Below, one piece after another: positions 51,972-60,632 of a stretch of DNA of 64,000 bases. This DNA is from CAZJRQ01 sp964548535. Its GTDB lineage: Bacteria; Bacillota; Clostridia; Oscillospirales; Ruminococcaceae. The notes beneath the pieces are model-generated. The model saw only the letters and a program-made list of their open reading frames with translations, had not been told where the DNA came from and did no database searches. Position numbers and translations under genes: made by a program. The stretch covers positions 3,315 through 67,314 of the forward strand of contig CAZJRQ010000009.1 of NCBI GenBank assembly GCA_964548535.1, in the 5' to 3' direction. How positions within the stretch are numbered: the first letter of the stretch is position 1; each line of letters begins with the position of its first letter.

Positions 51972-52355
51972 ATGAAAGAGGTTATGGCATTTATCCGTAT
52001 TGACAAAATAGGTGCTACAAAGAATGCTCTTGCTGAAGCAGGTTTTCCCGCATTAAGTTGCCGTAAAGTAATGGGCAGAGGCAAAAAAGCCATTGATATG
52101 GATGCAATGAAAGTTGTATTTGAAACTGGCAAAATCTCACAAGATGCGGTAGGAGAAGCTTTCAGTGAAGTTGGACGCTTGATTCCAAAAAGATTTATAA
52201 CACTAATCGTTGAAGATAATGAAGCTGAAAAAGTTGCACAGGTTATTATAGAAGCAAATCAAACTAAAAAACCAGGTGATGGTAAGGTATTTATTCTGCC
52301 AATTATTGAAACATACCGTATCAGCACTGGAACAGTTGCAAAAGATGCTTATTAA
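51972..52355 (+). CDS. nifI2: PII-like nitrogenase regulator NifI2
   Basis: A 127-residue GlnB-like partner of NifI1 with the longer T-loop region typical of NifI2 (CRKVMGRGKKAIDMDAMKVV, then KRFITLIVEDNEAEKVAQVI, PGDGKVFILPIIETYRIS). AAGGAGG precedes the ATG, 21 bases after nifI1. Acts with NifI1 on AnfDGK in response to nitrogen status. Confidence 0.93.
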   Translation: MKEVMAFIRIDKIGATKNALAEAGFPALSCRKVMGRGKKAIDMDAMKVVFETGKISQDAVGEAFSEVGRLIPKRFITLIVEDNEAEKVAQVIIEANQTKKPGDGKVFILPIIETYRISTGTVAKDAY

Positions 52356-52413
52356 TTATTCTGAGTAATCTAACATCTCAGTTTACTACATAGAAAAAAG
52401 GAGGAATATTGTT

Positions 52414-53835
52414 ATGCCTTTAACACTATTAGAATGCGATGTTTCCATCCCAGAGCGTAAGAAACATGTATATATTAAACAACCTGGCGAAGATACTACT
52501 GAGTTTCTTCCTTTAGCAAACATTACAACTATTCCAGGATCAATGACCGAACGTGGATGTTCTTATTGTGGAGCTAAGCTAGTAATCGGCGGTGTTCTAA
52601 AAGATACTATCCAGCTTATTCACGGACCGGTAGGATGTGCATATAATACATGGCACACCAAGAGATATCCGTCCGACTCAGGCAACCTACAATTAAAAGG
52701 ATGCTGGTCAACCGATATGCGTGAAGACAACGTAGTATTCGGTGGTGAAAAGCGTTTAAAGAAGTCAATCATGGAATGTTTTGAAGCATATCCAAACATC
52801 AAGCGTATGATAGTTTACGCTACTTGTGCAACTGCACTAATCGGTGACGATATGTCAGCGATTATCAAAGTTTGTTTAGATGAACTAGGTCCTGATTACG
52901 CTATTTTCCTATCAACTTGTCCAGGATTTGCAGGCGTTTCACAGTCAATGGGACATCACGTTTTGAACATCGACTGGGTAAATAAAAACGTTGATAGAGA
53001 AGGATTAGTCGCTCCTGAAATTTGGTCCGAGCATACAATTAATATGATTGGTGACTATAACATTCAGGGTGATACATTTGTACTTGCAAAGTACTGGAAA
53101 AAGCTTGGAATTCAAGTTATTGCCGACTTTACAGGTAATGCAAACTATGATGACGCTTGTAATATGCATCTAGCTAAACTATCAGTTTGTAACTGTGCAC
53201 GTTCAGCAGGTTATATTGCTAACGAACTGCAAAAACGTTACGGAATTCCTCGTATGGATATTGATACTTGGGGCTATGATTATATGAAAGATACTCTTCG
53301 TAAGGTAGGTGCTTTCTTTAATCTTGAAGATAAAGTTGAAGAACTAATCGCTGAAGAATGTGCAAAATATGATGCTCAGGTTGAATTCTACAAAGAAAAA
53401 CTTGCTGGCAAAAAGATTGCTATTTGGACTGGCGGTCCACGTCTATGGCACTGGACAAAAACTCTTGAAGATGAATTTGGTATGAAGGTTGTTACAATGT
53501 CATCTAAGTTCGGTCATCAGGAAGACTTTGAGAAGGTTGTTGCTAGAGGTGCTGTTGGTACTGTTTATATTGATGACGGTAATGAACTTGAGTTCTTTGA
53601 GGTTATTAATATGGTTAAGCCTGACTTGGCTCTTACTGGACCACGTGTAGGAGATCTTATTAAGAAACTTAACATTCCTTACATTAACGGTCATGCATAT
53701 CACAATGGTCCATATATGGGATTTGAAGGCTGTCTAAACATGGCTCGAGATCTATATCATGCACTATATTCAAAAGAGTTTGCTCTAGCAAGAGAAGACC
53801 TTTCTGAATTTGACCCAGCTACAGGGGAGGTATAA
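52414..53835 (+). CDS. anfD: Fe-only nitrogenase alpha subunit
   Basis: A 473-residue catalytic subunit. P-cluster-side Cys residues are visible at Cys52 (RGCSYCGAK), Cys75 (GPVGCAYN) and Cys138 (YATCATALIGDD). Cofactor ligands are Cys261 (NCARS) and His427 (NGHAYHNGPYMGFEG). The pattern (IPERKKH start, TIPGSMTERGCSYCGAK, CPGFAGVSQSMGHH) matches AnfD rather than NifD or VnfD. It is shorter at the C-terminus than Azotobacter AnfD (~518). Ribosome site AAGGAGG. Confidence 0.95.
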   Translation: MPLTLLECDVSIPERKKHVYIKQPGEDTTEFLPLANITTIPGSMTERGCSYCGAKLVIGGVLKDTIQLIHGPVGCAYNTWHTKRYPSDSGNLQLKGCWSTDMREDNVVFGGEKRLKKSIMECFEAYPNIKRMIVYATCATALIGDDMSAIIKVCLDELGPDYAIFLSTCPGFAGVSQSMGHHVLNIDWVNKNVDREGLVAPEIWSEHTINMIGDYNIQGDTFVLAKYWKKLGIQVIADFTGNANYDDACNMHLAKLSVCNCARSAGYIANELQKRYGIPRMDIDTWGYDYMKDTLRKVGAFFNLEDKVEELIAEECAKYDAQVEFYKEKLAGKKIAIWTGGPRLWHWTKTLEDEFGMKVVTMSSKFGHQEDFEKVVARGAVGTVYIDDGNELEFFEVINMVKPDLALTGPRVGDLIKKLNIPYINGHAYHNGPYMGFEGCLNMARDLYHALYSKEFALAREDLSEFDPATGEV

Positions 53836-53837
53836 TT

Positions 53838-54188
53838 ATGACTTTTGACGAAAAATATACAACTCTTTATAATTATTTACATCACAGATGTCTTTGGTTA
53901 TTCCTTTCAAGAAACTGGGATCGTGAAGCTAGTATCAATAATATTTTTGATTACATGGCTAAATTATATGCTGGTAAAGAAGTTGACCGCAGCACAAATA
54001 TAACAAATGGTTACTATTGCCAAGCTAAAGAAGCTTTAAGAGATATCAAAGAAGATAAATATCCAGAAATATTTGTCGATCTTTCAGTAGAAGAGTTTAA
54101 TACAATCTGCGAACTGCTGATTAAAGATTTCACTCGTCTAGCTATAACTGATTCGCTCAACACTGAGCGAACAAGTCCACTATATTAA
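53838..54188 (+). CDS. anfG: Fe-only nitrogenase delta subunit
   Basis: A 116-residue delta subunit found only in alternative nitrogenases: CLWLFLSRNWDRE, then YCQAKEALRD, and the end LAITDSLNTERTSPLY. It separates this enzyme from Mo nitrogenase and is needed for activity. It begins two bases after the anfD stop, with GGGGAGG upstream inside anfD. Confidence 0.93.
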   Translation: MTFDEKYTTLYNYLHHRCLWLFLSRNWDREASINNIFDYMAKLYAGKEVDRSTNITNGYYCQAKEALRDIKEDKYPEIFVDLSVEEFNTICELLIKDFTRLAITDSLNTERTSPLY

Positions 54189-54202
54189 GGAGGGAATTAT
54201 AT

Positions 54203-55603
54203 ATGTCAACTTGTACACAAAAAGATCGTACTGGTATAATACTTCCTATTTTCGACTGTATGCCTTGTGGTGCTCAATATGCATGTCTAGGTCTTAAGGA
54301 TAGTATTTCTATTGTTCATGGTGCTCAAGGCTGCTGTACTTTTGTACGACTACTTTTCGCACAGCATTTTAAAGAAAATTTCAATATTGCTACTTCATCA
54401 CTTCATGAAGATGCTGCAGTATTTGGAGGTTTGCAGCGTGTAATTGACGGTGTTCAAAACCTAGCTGTACGTTATCCTGAAATTAGAATCATACCAATTA
54501 TCACAACTTGTTCAACTGAGGTTATCGGTGATGATATTGAATCTGCAATTACAACTGTTAACAGATTCCTTGCTGAACATATGCCTGAGCGCGAATTGAA
54601 GGTTGTTGGTATTCATACTCCTTCTTTCCAAAACAGCCAGGTCGGCGGTTATGATATAGCTATTGAATCACTAGTTAAGCAGATTGCTGTTAAGACTGAA
54701 CCATCTGGAAAAGTTAATCTATTAACAGGCTGGGTTAATCCTGGTGACGTAAAAGAGCTTAAATACATCTTTAATGAATTTGAAGTTCCCGTTAACGTTA
54801 TGGTTGACACTACTGAATTTGGTACAGCTATTACACCGAAGGCTGAAGATTTTGTTGAATGCTACAAATTTGGTTCAACAACTCTTGAGGACATTCAGGA
54901 TACAGCTAATGCTGACGCTACAGTTGCTTGCTATAAATATGAAGGCGGCAAGGCTGCTAATTATCTAAAAAAAGCATTTGAAATCCCAGCATATACAGAT
55001 ATCATTCCTATTGGTATTGAAGGCACTGACAAATTTGTTAAACAGCTTTCAAAGATTTCAGGAAAGAAAATTCCAGCTTCTCTTATTGAAGAGAGAGGTA
55101 AAGCACTTAACTCAATCGTTGACTTAGGTCATATGTGGTTTGCAGGCAAAAAGGTCGCTATCTATGGTGATCCTGATATGGTAATAGGTCTTGCAAATTA
55201 CTGTATTGAATTAGGCATGCAGCCAGTACTAGTACTATTTGGTGATAACTTTGCTCCATACAAGAGAGATCCTCGTGTAAAGGAACTTATGGCTAAAGCT
55301 GATGAGAATGATTTTGAAATGCAAGTCGTTACAAACGCTGACCTTTGGGTTCTTGATAAAGCAATCAAGGACGGTCTAGAGCTAGACTTGATTCTTGGAC
55401 ATTCAAAGGGTAGATTTGTATCATTCGAAAACCATGTTCCTTTGGTAAGAGTAGGCTTTCCTACTTTTGACCGTGCAGGTCTTTGGAAACACCCAATTAT
55501 GGGATATAAGGGAGCAGAATTGCTAGCTGAAACTATGGCAAACGCAATCTTTACTGATATGGAATATAAAGAAGACAAAGAGTGGAAAATTAATGTTTGG
55601 TAA
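54203..55603 (+). CDS. anfK: Fe-only nitrogenase beta subunit
   Basis: A 466-residue beta subunit holding the other half of the P-cluster: Cys residues in DCMPCGAQYACLGLKDSIS, GAQGCCTFVRLLFAQHF and IITTCSTEVIGDD. The AnfK form (short N-terminus, ending NVW) is clear. It completes the H-I1-I2-D-G-K operon. A terminator-like hairpin follows at 55668. Confidence 0.95.
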   Translation: MSTCTQKDRTGIILPIFDCMPCGAQYACLGLKDSISIVHGAQGCCTFVRLLFAQHFKENFNIATSSLHEDAAVFGGLQRVIDGVQNLAVRYPEIRIIPIITTCSTEVIGDDIESAITTVNRFLAEHMPERELKVVGIHTPSFQNSQVGGYDIAIESLVKQIAVKTEPSGKVNLLTGWVNPGDVKELKYIFNEFEVPVNVMVDTTEFGTAITPKAEDFVECYKFGSTTLEDIQDTANADATVACYKYEGGKAANYLKKAFEIPAYTDIIPIGIEGTDKFVKQLSKISGKKIPASLIEERGKALNSIVDLGHMWFAGKKVAIYGDPDMVIGLANYCIELGMQPVLVLFGDNFAPYKRDPRVKELMAKADENDFEMQVVTNADLWVLDKAIKDGLELDLILGHSKGRFVSFENHVPLVRVGFPTFDRAGLWKHPIMGYKGAELLAETMANAIFTDMEYKEDKEWKINVW

Positions 55604-55667
55604 TATTCTATTTTGGTTATATTTTTGCAATAAATATATATATTAGGTAGAAAGGTTGTGCTGATTT

Positions 55668-55712
55668 TCCAAGAATTCACTTGTGATTTAATCAGCACTT
55701 CTTTTTTATTTT
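55668..55712 (+). terminator. Intra-cluster terminator after anfK
   Basis: GTGCTGATT and AATCAGCAC pair around an inner CAAG/CTTG stem and are followed by a T-rich tract. It should lower expression of the assembly genes relative to the structural genes. Confidence 0.75.
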
Positions 55713-55749
55713 TTTATAAATTTATAAGTAAAACAAGGGGGCAAGATTT

Positions 55750-57273
55750 ATGAAATTTGAAGATAGTGTTGTATTCTCCGGCAGATTAAGCGAGCTATAC
55801 AAACTGACACAAGAAGGCAAAATTTCTACACAATTACAAGGCAGTCATACTCGTCCGTGCAAATTTTGGACGGCTATGAAAATTTTAAGCGGTATGCATA
55901 ATACACTAGTATTAGCACATGGTCCAAGCGGGTGCGCTTATGGTGTTAAGCAATCATATAAGCTTACAAACTGCCGAAACAGTGGATCTCCATATGAAGC
56001 AGTACTAACTACTAATATGCGGGAGAATGACATTATCTACGGAGGAGATATCCGTTTAGAAAAGGCTATTTTAGAAATTGACGAAAAATATAAACCTGAT
56101 ATTCTTGTAGTAGCCACAAGTTGCGCAGCGGGAATTATCGGCGACAATGTTGACAGTATTGTTGACAATGTCAAGGATAAAATCAACGCCGAAATTCTAG
56201 CAATTCATTGTGAAGGATTTTCAGGTGAGTATCGCAGCGGTTTTGATATAGTCTTTAAAGAAATAACAAAACTAATGCTTCCAAGAGAAGAAAAAACAGT
56301 AAAAGAATTAAAAAGATCAGTAAACATAGTCGGCGGAAAACTAGGGCCAGAGCGTACCGAGGTTGACACCGACACAAAAGAATTAATTAGAATGCTAACT
56401 GGAATGGGTGCAAATGTCAATGCCGTAATCGCAGGTGACTGTACTTTAGAACAACTTAAAAAAGCTCCATCTGTTGCTGTAAACTGTGCTTTGTGTCTAG
56501 ATATCGGCTATGCAGTCGGACAAGAAATGGAAAAAGTTTTTGATACTCCAATCAATGCAACGATATTGCCATATGGTCTTGAAGCTACAAAAGTCTGGCT
56601 CAGAAAAGCCGCAGAATATATGGATATGGAAAAAGAATGTGAAGATTTTCTTGAAAAGGAATATGAAGAGGTTCGTGAAGAATATGAGCAAGCAAAAGCC
56701 GGTCTTGCTGGCAAAACAGCACTAATCGAAGGTCATGATGCAGTAAAATCTCTTGCAATAGCAAACATGATGGAAAAAGATTTTAACATGAAACCCGTAA
56801 TCTACAACTTCCACCCATGGAGCACTGAGGCTCGTGAAACATCAATTGACTATCTACTTGAAACTGGTATCGACCCTGAAATTCTGCTTACAAAGGGAAC
56901 TTTAAAATTTGGAAAATATGAATCCATGAAACAAACAGAAGAAGAACTAATGCAGTATCTAGGTCAAGTTAATCCATCTTCAATTGTGTATTTTGGTTCA
57001 TCGCTAAGCTTCCCAAATATACCTCTGGTTGATTTAAATGCAATTCTAAATCGCCCTCGTTTGGGCTTTAAAGGTGCATTGCTGGTTGCCAAATGTATAA
57101 ATAAAAGCATTGATTATCATTTTAGAGGACGCAGCAGCTTGACTCGTCGAATGGTATTCCCTGAAAATGGCGGCATGAATACTAGCGGTGGGCTAACAAA
57201 TAAAACTTCATCCTTTATGCCGGATTGTACTATTTATGGGCAAGGAGGTAGACGCAAATGTATAAACGAGTAG
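55750..57273 (+). CDS. nifE: Nitrogenase cofactor scaffold subunit NifE
   Basis: A 507-residue homologue of nitrogenase alpha chains. It keeps the Fe-S Cys positions (RPCKFW, SGCAYGV, ATSCAAGIIGD) and an equivalent of the cofactor Cys (NCALCLD), but where catalytic subunits have the cofactor His this one has Asn430 (DLNAILNRPRLGFKG). NifE scaffolds are known to have Asn there, so it should mature the cofactor with NifN instead of catalysing N2 reduction. It overlaps nifN by 16 bases. Confidence 0.82.
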   Translation: MKFEDSVVFSGRLSELYKLTQEGKISTQLQGSHTRPCKFWTAMKILSGMHNTLVLAHGPSGCAYGVKQSYKLTNCRNSGSPYEAVLTTNMRENDIIYGGDIRLEKAILEIDEKYKPDILVVATSCAAGIIGDNVDSIVDNVKDKINAEILAIHCEGFSGEYRSGFDIVFKEITKLMLPREEKTVKELKRSVNIVGGKLGPERTEVDTDTKELIRMLTGMGANVNAVIAGDCTLEQLKKAPSVAVNCALCLDIGYAVGQEMEKVFDTPINATILPYGLEATKVWLRKAAEYMDMEKECEDFLEKEYEEVREEYEQAKAGLAGKTALIEGHDAVKSLAIANMMEKDFNMKPVIYNFHPWSTEARETSIDYLLETGIDPEILLTKGTLKFGKYESMKQTEEELMQYLGQVNPSSIVYFGSSLSFPNIPLVDLNAILNRPRLGFKGALLVAKCINKSIDYHFRGRSSLTRRMVFPENGGMNTSGGLTNKTSSFMPDCTIYGQGGRRKCINE

Positions 57274-58592
57274 AAGAAAATAAATCAAGAAAAAATAACA
57301 GCCGCGATCCAGTACATAGCTGTGCACTTGAGGGTGTTGTAAACATAGTCGGCGGAATTGAGGATGTTAGTATCGTAATACATTCACCTCAGGGCTGTGC
57401 CGCAACCGTCGCCCAAGCACTTGATAAGCTTGAAATTGATTTTACAAAACGAAAAGTCGGCTGTACAAGACTTTTCGAAACAGACATTATATTAGGTGCA
57501 TCTGAAAAGCTAAAAAAAGTAATACGTGAGGCTCACGAAAGCTTTAGAACAAGCGTAATGTTTATTATTGGAACCTGTTCATCTGATATCATTGGAGAAG
57601 ATTTAGAAGCAGTGTGTCGTGAAATGGAAGAAGAAATCAACTGTAAGCTCATTTCAATAAACGCAGGCGGATTTCGCGGTAACAACTACGAAGGCATGAA
57701 CATGGCGCTTGATGCTCTTTATCCGCTGATTCAAAAAAAATCCTTCAATGTTGCAAATACAGTGAATTTGATAGCTCCTCAAAGCAGTATTAATCCGACG
57801 TGGCAAGCTGACCTTGTCTGGGTAAAAAGTGTGTTAGCCGAGATGAACATTCTTGTCAATACAACTTTTTGCTATGGCACAAATCTTTCTGACATTATCA
57901 ATAGCGCAACGGCATCAGCAAACCTGTTGTTGAGTAAGGAAGTCGGATTAGAATTTTGCAAAAAAATGGAGAAAAATTTCGGAGTTCCAACCCTGTGTGC
58001 TAATATAAATTCACCAATTGGATTCGCTCAAACAGCCGATTGGCTAATGGAAATAGCTAAATTCTTTGGTAAGGAACAAATTGCTCAAAAGATTATAAAA
58101 CGTGAAGAAGATAGAGTTTTAGATGTTTTGAGAAAACGTGCCATGATGATGATTCCAAGATATCGCAATTGCAAGTGTGTACTCGTGGGTGACAGCACAA
58201 TTTGCAATTCTCTATTAAAATTTGTTTTTGAAGATTTAGAAATGATTCCTCAAGCGATTGTACTAAAATATTCCACTCCTCAAGTGGAAGAACTACTCAA
58301 AAAAGAACTTGATAAATTAAATCTAGATACAAAAATCATACTAAATGCAGACGGCTTTGATATAAAAGATGCTATTAAAAATATCGATACCGATATGGTA
58401 ATCGGCTCAGCATGGGAAAAATATCTATGTGAAGAATTTGATGTAAAGATTGCTGTTGACTTATTTGAACCAACAAATAGAATAACATACATAAACAAAG
58501 CTTTTCTAGGATATGACGGCATGCTAAACATATTAGAATGTATTGCAGCAGATTGGGAATATGCGTTCCGTTCCAAAAAAATAGATATGTAG
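57258..58592 (+). CDS. nifN: Nitrogenase cofactor scaffold subunit NifN
   Basis: A 444-residue nitrogenase beta-chain homologue forming NifEN with the preceding product: HSCALEGVVNIVGGIEDVSI, HSPQGCAATVAQAL, FIIGTCSSDIIGED. It is diverged from classical NifN, but position and overlap with nifE make the assignment reasonable. A nitrogenase-like enzyme of another kind remains the alternative. AAGGAGG ribosome site inside nifE. Confidence 0.75.
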   Translation: MYKRVEENKSRKNNSRDPVHSCALEGVVNIVGGIEDVSIVIHSPQGCAATVAQALDKLEIDFTKRKVGCTRLFETDIILGASEKLKKVIREAHESFRTSVMFIIGTCSSDIIGEDLEAVCREMEEEINCKLISINAGGFRGNNYEGMNMALDALYPLIQKKSFNVANTVNLIAPQSSINPTWQADLVWVKSVLAEMNILVNTTFCYGTNLSDIINSATASANLLLSKEVGLEFCKKMEKNFGVPTLCANINSPIGFAQTADWLMEIAKFFGKEQIAQKIIKREEDRVLDVLRKRAMMMIPRYRNCKCVLVGDSTICNSLLKFVFEDLEMIPQAIVLKYSTPQVEELLKKELDKLNLDTKIILNADGFDIKDAIKNIDTDMVIGSAWEKYLCEEFDVKIAVDLFEPTNRITYINKAFLGYDGMLNILECIAADWEYAFRSKKIDM

Positions 58593-58608
58593 CGTTAGGA
58601 GGATTATT

Positions 58609-59244
58609 ATGGACTTGAATCCAATTACAAAATTAGCAGTATTAGTTGACAAAGACAGCGGAGAATCCACAAAATTTGAAGACGGCGGAATTCTAAAACT
58701 TATAACATTATTAGATAATGGTGAATGGGGAGAAGAAAAGTCATTTGATTTTCCTGCAATGACCGATTATATTTCATTTAGAAAAAGGCTGCAAGACAGC
58801 ATAAAATGGCTTGCTGATGTAAAAATTGTAATCTTAAAACAGATTTCAGGTATTGCATTTACAATTTACGAGGGCGGACTTTTTAGCATTTGGGAAATGA
58901 GTGGAGATCCCACAAAATATTATTCCTACGTTGCCGAAAATGAATTAGCAGCGAGAAAAAAACGTGCTGATGAATTGCAAGTACAAGCAGTTGAACCTCA
59001 ACTAATTGAGCGCGGAAAATATTTCATAGACCTTCAGCAAGCAATGGAAAGCAGCCAATTTTCAACAAAACAGGTGCTAATGCCTTTCCTAAAGCGAGGA
59101 ATGTTCCATGAGCTAGAAGTAGTATGCGACCACATACCAAAATGGTTCGACCGAGAATTTGACGAAATGCTGCTAGAAATGACTTCTGAAAAGCTAGACA
59201 ACGGGCTACTTAAAGTTGTAATAACAGGCAAAAAAGTCAAATAA
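58609..59244 (+). CDS. anfO: Fe-only nitrogenase accessory protein AnfO-like
   Basis: A 211-residue soluble protein (MDLNPITKLAVLVDKDSGES, WLADVKIVILKQISGIAFTI, YEGGLFSIWEMSG) resembling AnfO, which is linked to Fe-only nitrogenase gene clusters and is needed for full diazotrophic growth in other bacteria. The molecular role is unknown. AGGAGG before the ATG. It follows nifN after 16 bases. Confidence 0.72.
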   Translation: MDLNPITKLAVLVDKDSGESTKFEDGGILKLITLLDNGEWGEEKSFDFPAMTDYISFRKRLQDSIKWLADVKIVILKQISGIAFTIYEGGLFSIWEMSGDPTKYYSYVAENELAARKKRADELQVQAVEPQLIERGKYFIDLQQAMESSQFSTKQVLMPFLKRGMFHELEVVCDHIPKWFDREFDEMLLEMTSEKLDNGLLKVVITGKKVK

Positions 59245-59280
59245 TCAAATAACAAAATCACTATGAAAGGGGCAATTAAT

Positions 59281-59541
59281 ATGGAAAAACTTAATGTCGA
59301 ATACGTGCAAGAAGGAGAATACGTAACAAAGGATATGATGATAGCCACAATAATAAGAGAGTATCCTGAAACAATTGATGTTTTCATGGAGTATGGTATT
59401 AATTGCGGAGCTTGTATGAGAGCAGCTTACGAAAGTCTTGAGGAAGCAATGAAACTGCATATGTTTGTGCTTGACGAGGTGCTTTATAACCTAAACGAAG
59501 AAATTCGTATAAGCAGAGGAGGTAAATCAAGAAGTATATGA
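59281..59541 (+). CDS. DUF1858-type redox disulfide protein
   Basis: An 86-residue protein: MMIATIIREYPETIDVFMEY, then GINCGACMRAAYESLEEAMK. The C-x-x-C is the hallmark of DUF1858 (hybrid-cluster-associated) proteins, which may bind a cluster or form a redox disulfide. Such small proteins also occur beside nif genes. AAAGGGG ribosome site. The stop overlaps the next gene. Confidence 0.75.
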   Translation: MEKLNVEYVQEGEYVTKDMMIATIIREYPETIDVFMEYGINCGACMRAAYESLEEAMKLHMFVLDEVLYNLNEEIRISRGGKSRSI

Positions 59542-60011
59542 TTATTTCAGTAAAAAAAGAAAAATTCTCATCACCATTTGTACAAGATGAGTATTTAGTA
59601 AATCTGTCAAGAGATAGAGAACGCCTAAGCTCAGATGATTTAGTAATAAGCGGCTGTCCGTTTGGAAATGCATTGCCTCTTGAATTATCAATTGCAGTGA
59701 AGAGCGATGGCACGCTAGCTTTCAGACAATGGAAATTTGTCAAAGCGTCAAACATATATTTTCATACAAGACAACGCCTTGCTGGACTTGATGACACACC
59801 AGTTGGCTTAGGAATAAAACCAACCCAGGAGCAAATAGATACAATAACCGGACTATGGTCAGAGCGCATTCTGTTTGAAGGTCTAAAAATACCAATTGGC
59901 GAAACCATATGGACACTTTGCCCAATTGACACCGTATCGGAATCAAAAAAGCTAGGCAAACCAGTTACATTTTCCCGCAGCACAAGACTAGGACTTAGAT
60001 ATGGCGAATAA
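59538..60011 (+). CDS. Unknown protein at the end of the anf/nif operon
   Basis: A 157-residue soluble protein with conserved-looking segments (LVISGCPFGNALPLELSIAV, RQWKFVKASNIYFHTRQRLA, GIKPTQEQIDTITGLWSERI). Its ATG overlaps the DUF1858 stop. No family is recognised; its position argues for a nitrogenase-associated role. Confidence 0.6.
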   Translation: MIISVKKEKFSSPFVQDEYLVNLSRDRERLSSDDLVISGCPFGNALPLELSIAVKSDGTLAFRQWKFVKASNIYFHTRQRLAGLDDTPVGLGIKPTQEQIDTITGLWSERILFEGLKIPIGETIWTLCPIDTVSESKKLGKPVTFSRSTRLGLRYGE

Positions 60012-60021
60012 ATAACAAACA

Positions 60022-60058
60022 CAAAAAACCTTGCAGTTATATTCTGCAAGGTTTTTAT
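60022..60058 (+). terminator. Terminator of the anf/nif operon
   Basis: AAAACCTTGCAG and CTGCAAGGTTTT with T run. It can also act on the minus strand for the acetyltransferase gene. Confidence 0.85.
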
Positions 60059-60069
60059 CATTATTTTTA

Positions 60070-60543
60070 TTATTTTTCAATAAAATTTATTAGATTTTCT
60101 TCAGTCAGCTGATATGTAATCCAGCCATTTTTATGCAAACCGCCAATTGACTTGTAAAAGCGTATGCTAGGCTCGTTCCACTCAAGCACTTGCCATTCAA
60201 GCTTTGTACAGCCCTTCTCGATAGCTAACATGGATAAATGCCGTAAAATAGCTTTTCCATATCCACGATGACGATATTCTGGCAGAACAAATAAATCTTC
60301 CAAAAATAGTCCTACAGATGCCGAAAATGTCGAAATGTTGTAATAATAAAGAGCAAATCCAATAGGTATTCCGTCAAGCTCTGCAAAAAAAATCTCCGCC
60401 TTATTTAGCCTAAAAACCCATTCTGTTAAAAATTCTTCAGTCGTTTTTACCGTATCTAACAGATTTTCATATTCCGCCAAATCCCTTATGAAATTCAAAA
60501 TCAATCCAATATCTTTTTTCTCTGCAAATCTAAAATTAAGCAT
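60070..60543 (-). CDS. GNAT-family N-acetyltransferase
   Basis: A 157-residue acetyltransferase of the diamine/aminoglycoside-like GNAT group: LEDLFVLPEYRHRGYGKAIL (acetyl-CoA loop R-x-x-G-x-G), EWQVLEWNEPSIRFYKSIG. Start ATG 60543 with AGGAGG upstream. Not obviously related to nitrogen fixation. The nifB terminator lies across its 5' side. Confidence 0.9.
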   Translation of the reverse strand: MLNFRFAEKKDIGLILNFIRDLAEYENLLDTVKTTEEFLTEWVFRLNKAEIFFAELDGIPIGFALYYYNISTFSASVGLFLEDLFVLPEYRHRGYGKAILRHLSMLAIEKGCTKLEWQVLEWNEPSIRFYKSIGGLHKNGWITYQLTEENLINFIEK

Positions 60544-60555
60544 TTTCTGCCTCCT

Positions 60556-60597
60556 ACAAAAAATTTGTACAGAACAGCCCACTGCCCTGTACAAATC
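60556..60597 (-). terminator. Terminator of nifB
   Basis: On the minus strand ATTTGTACAG pairs with CTGTACAAAT and six T follow, 36 bases after the nifB stop and immediately before the acetyltransferase ribosome site. Confidence 0.8.
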
Positions 60598-60632
60598 AAC
60601 ATACTCAATATCCTCATACCACCTATTATAAT

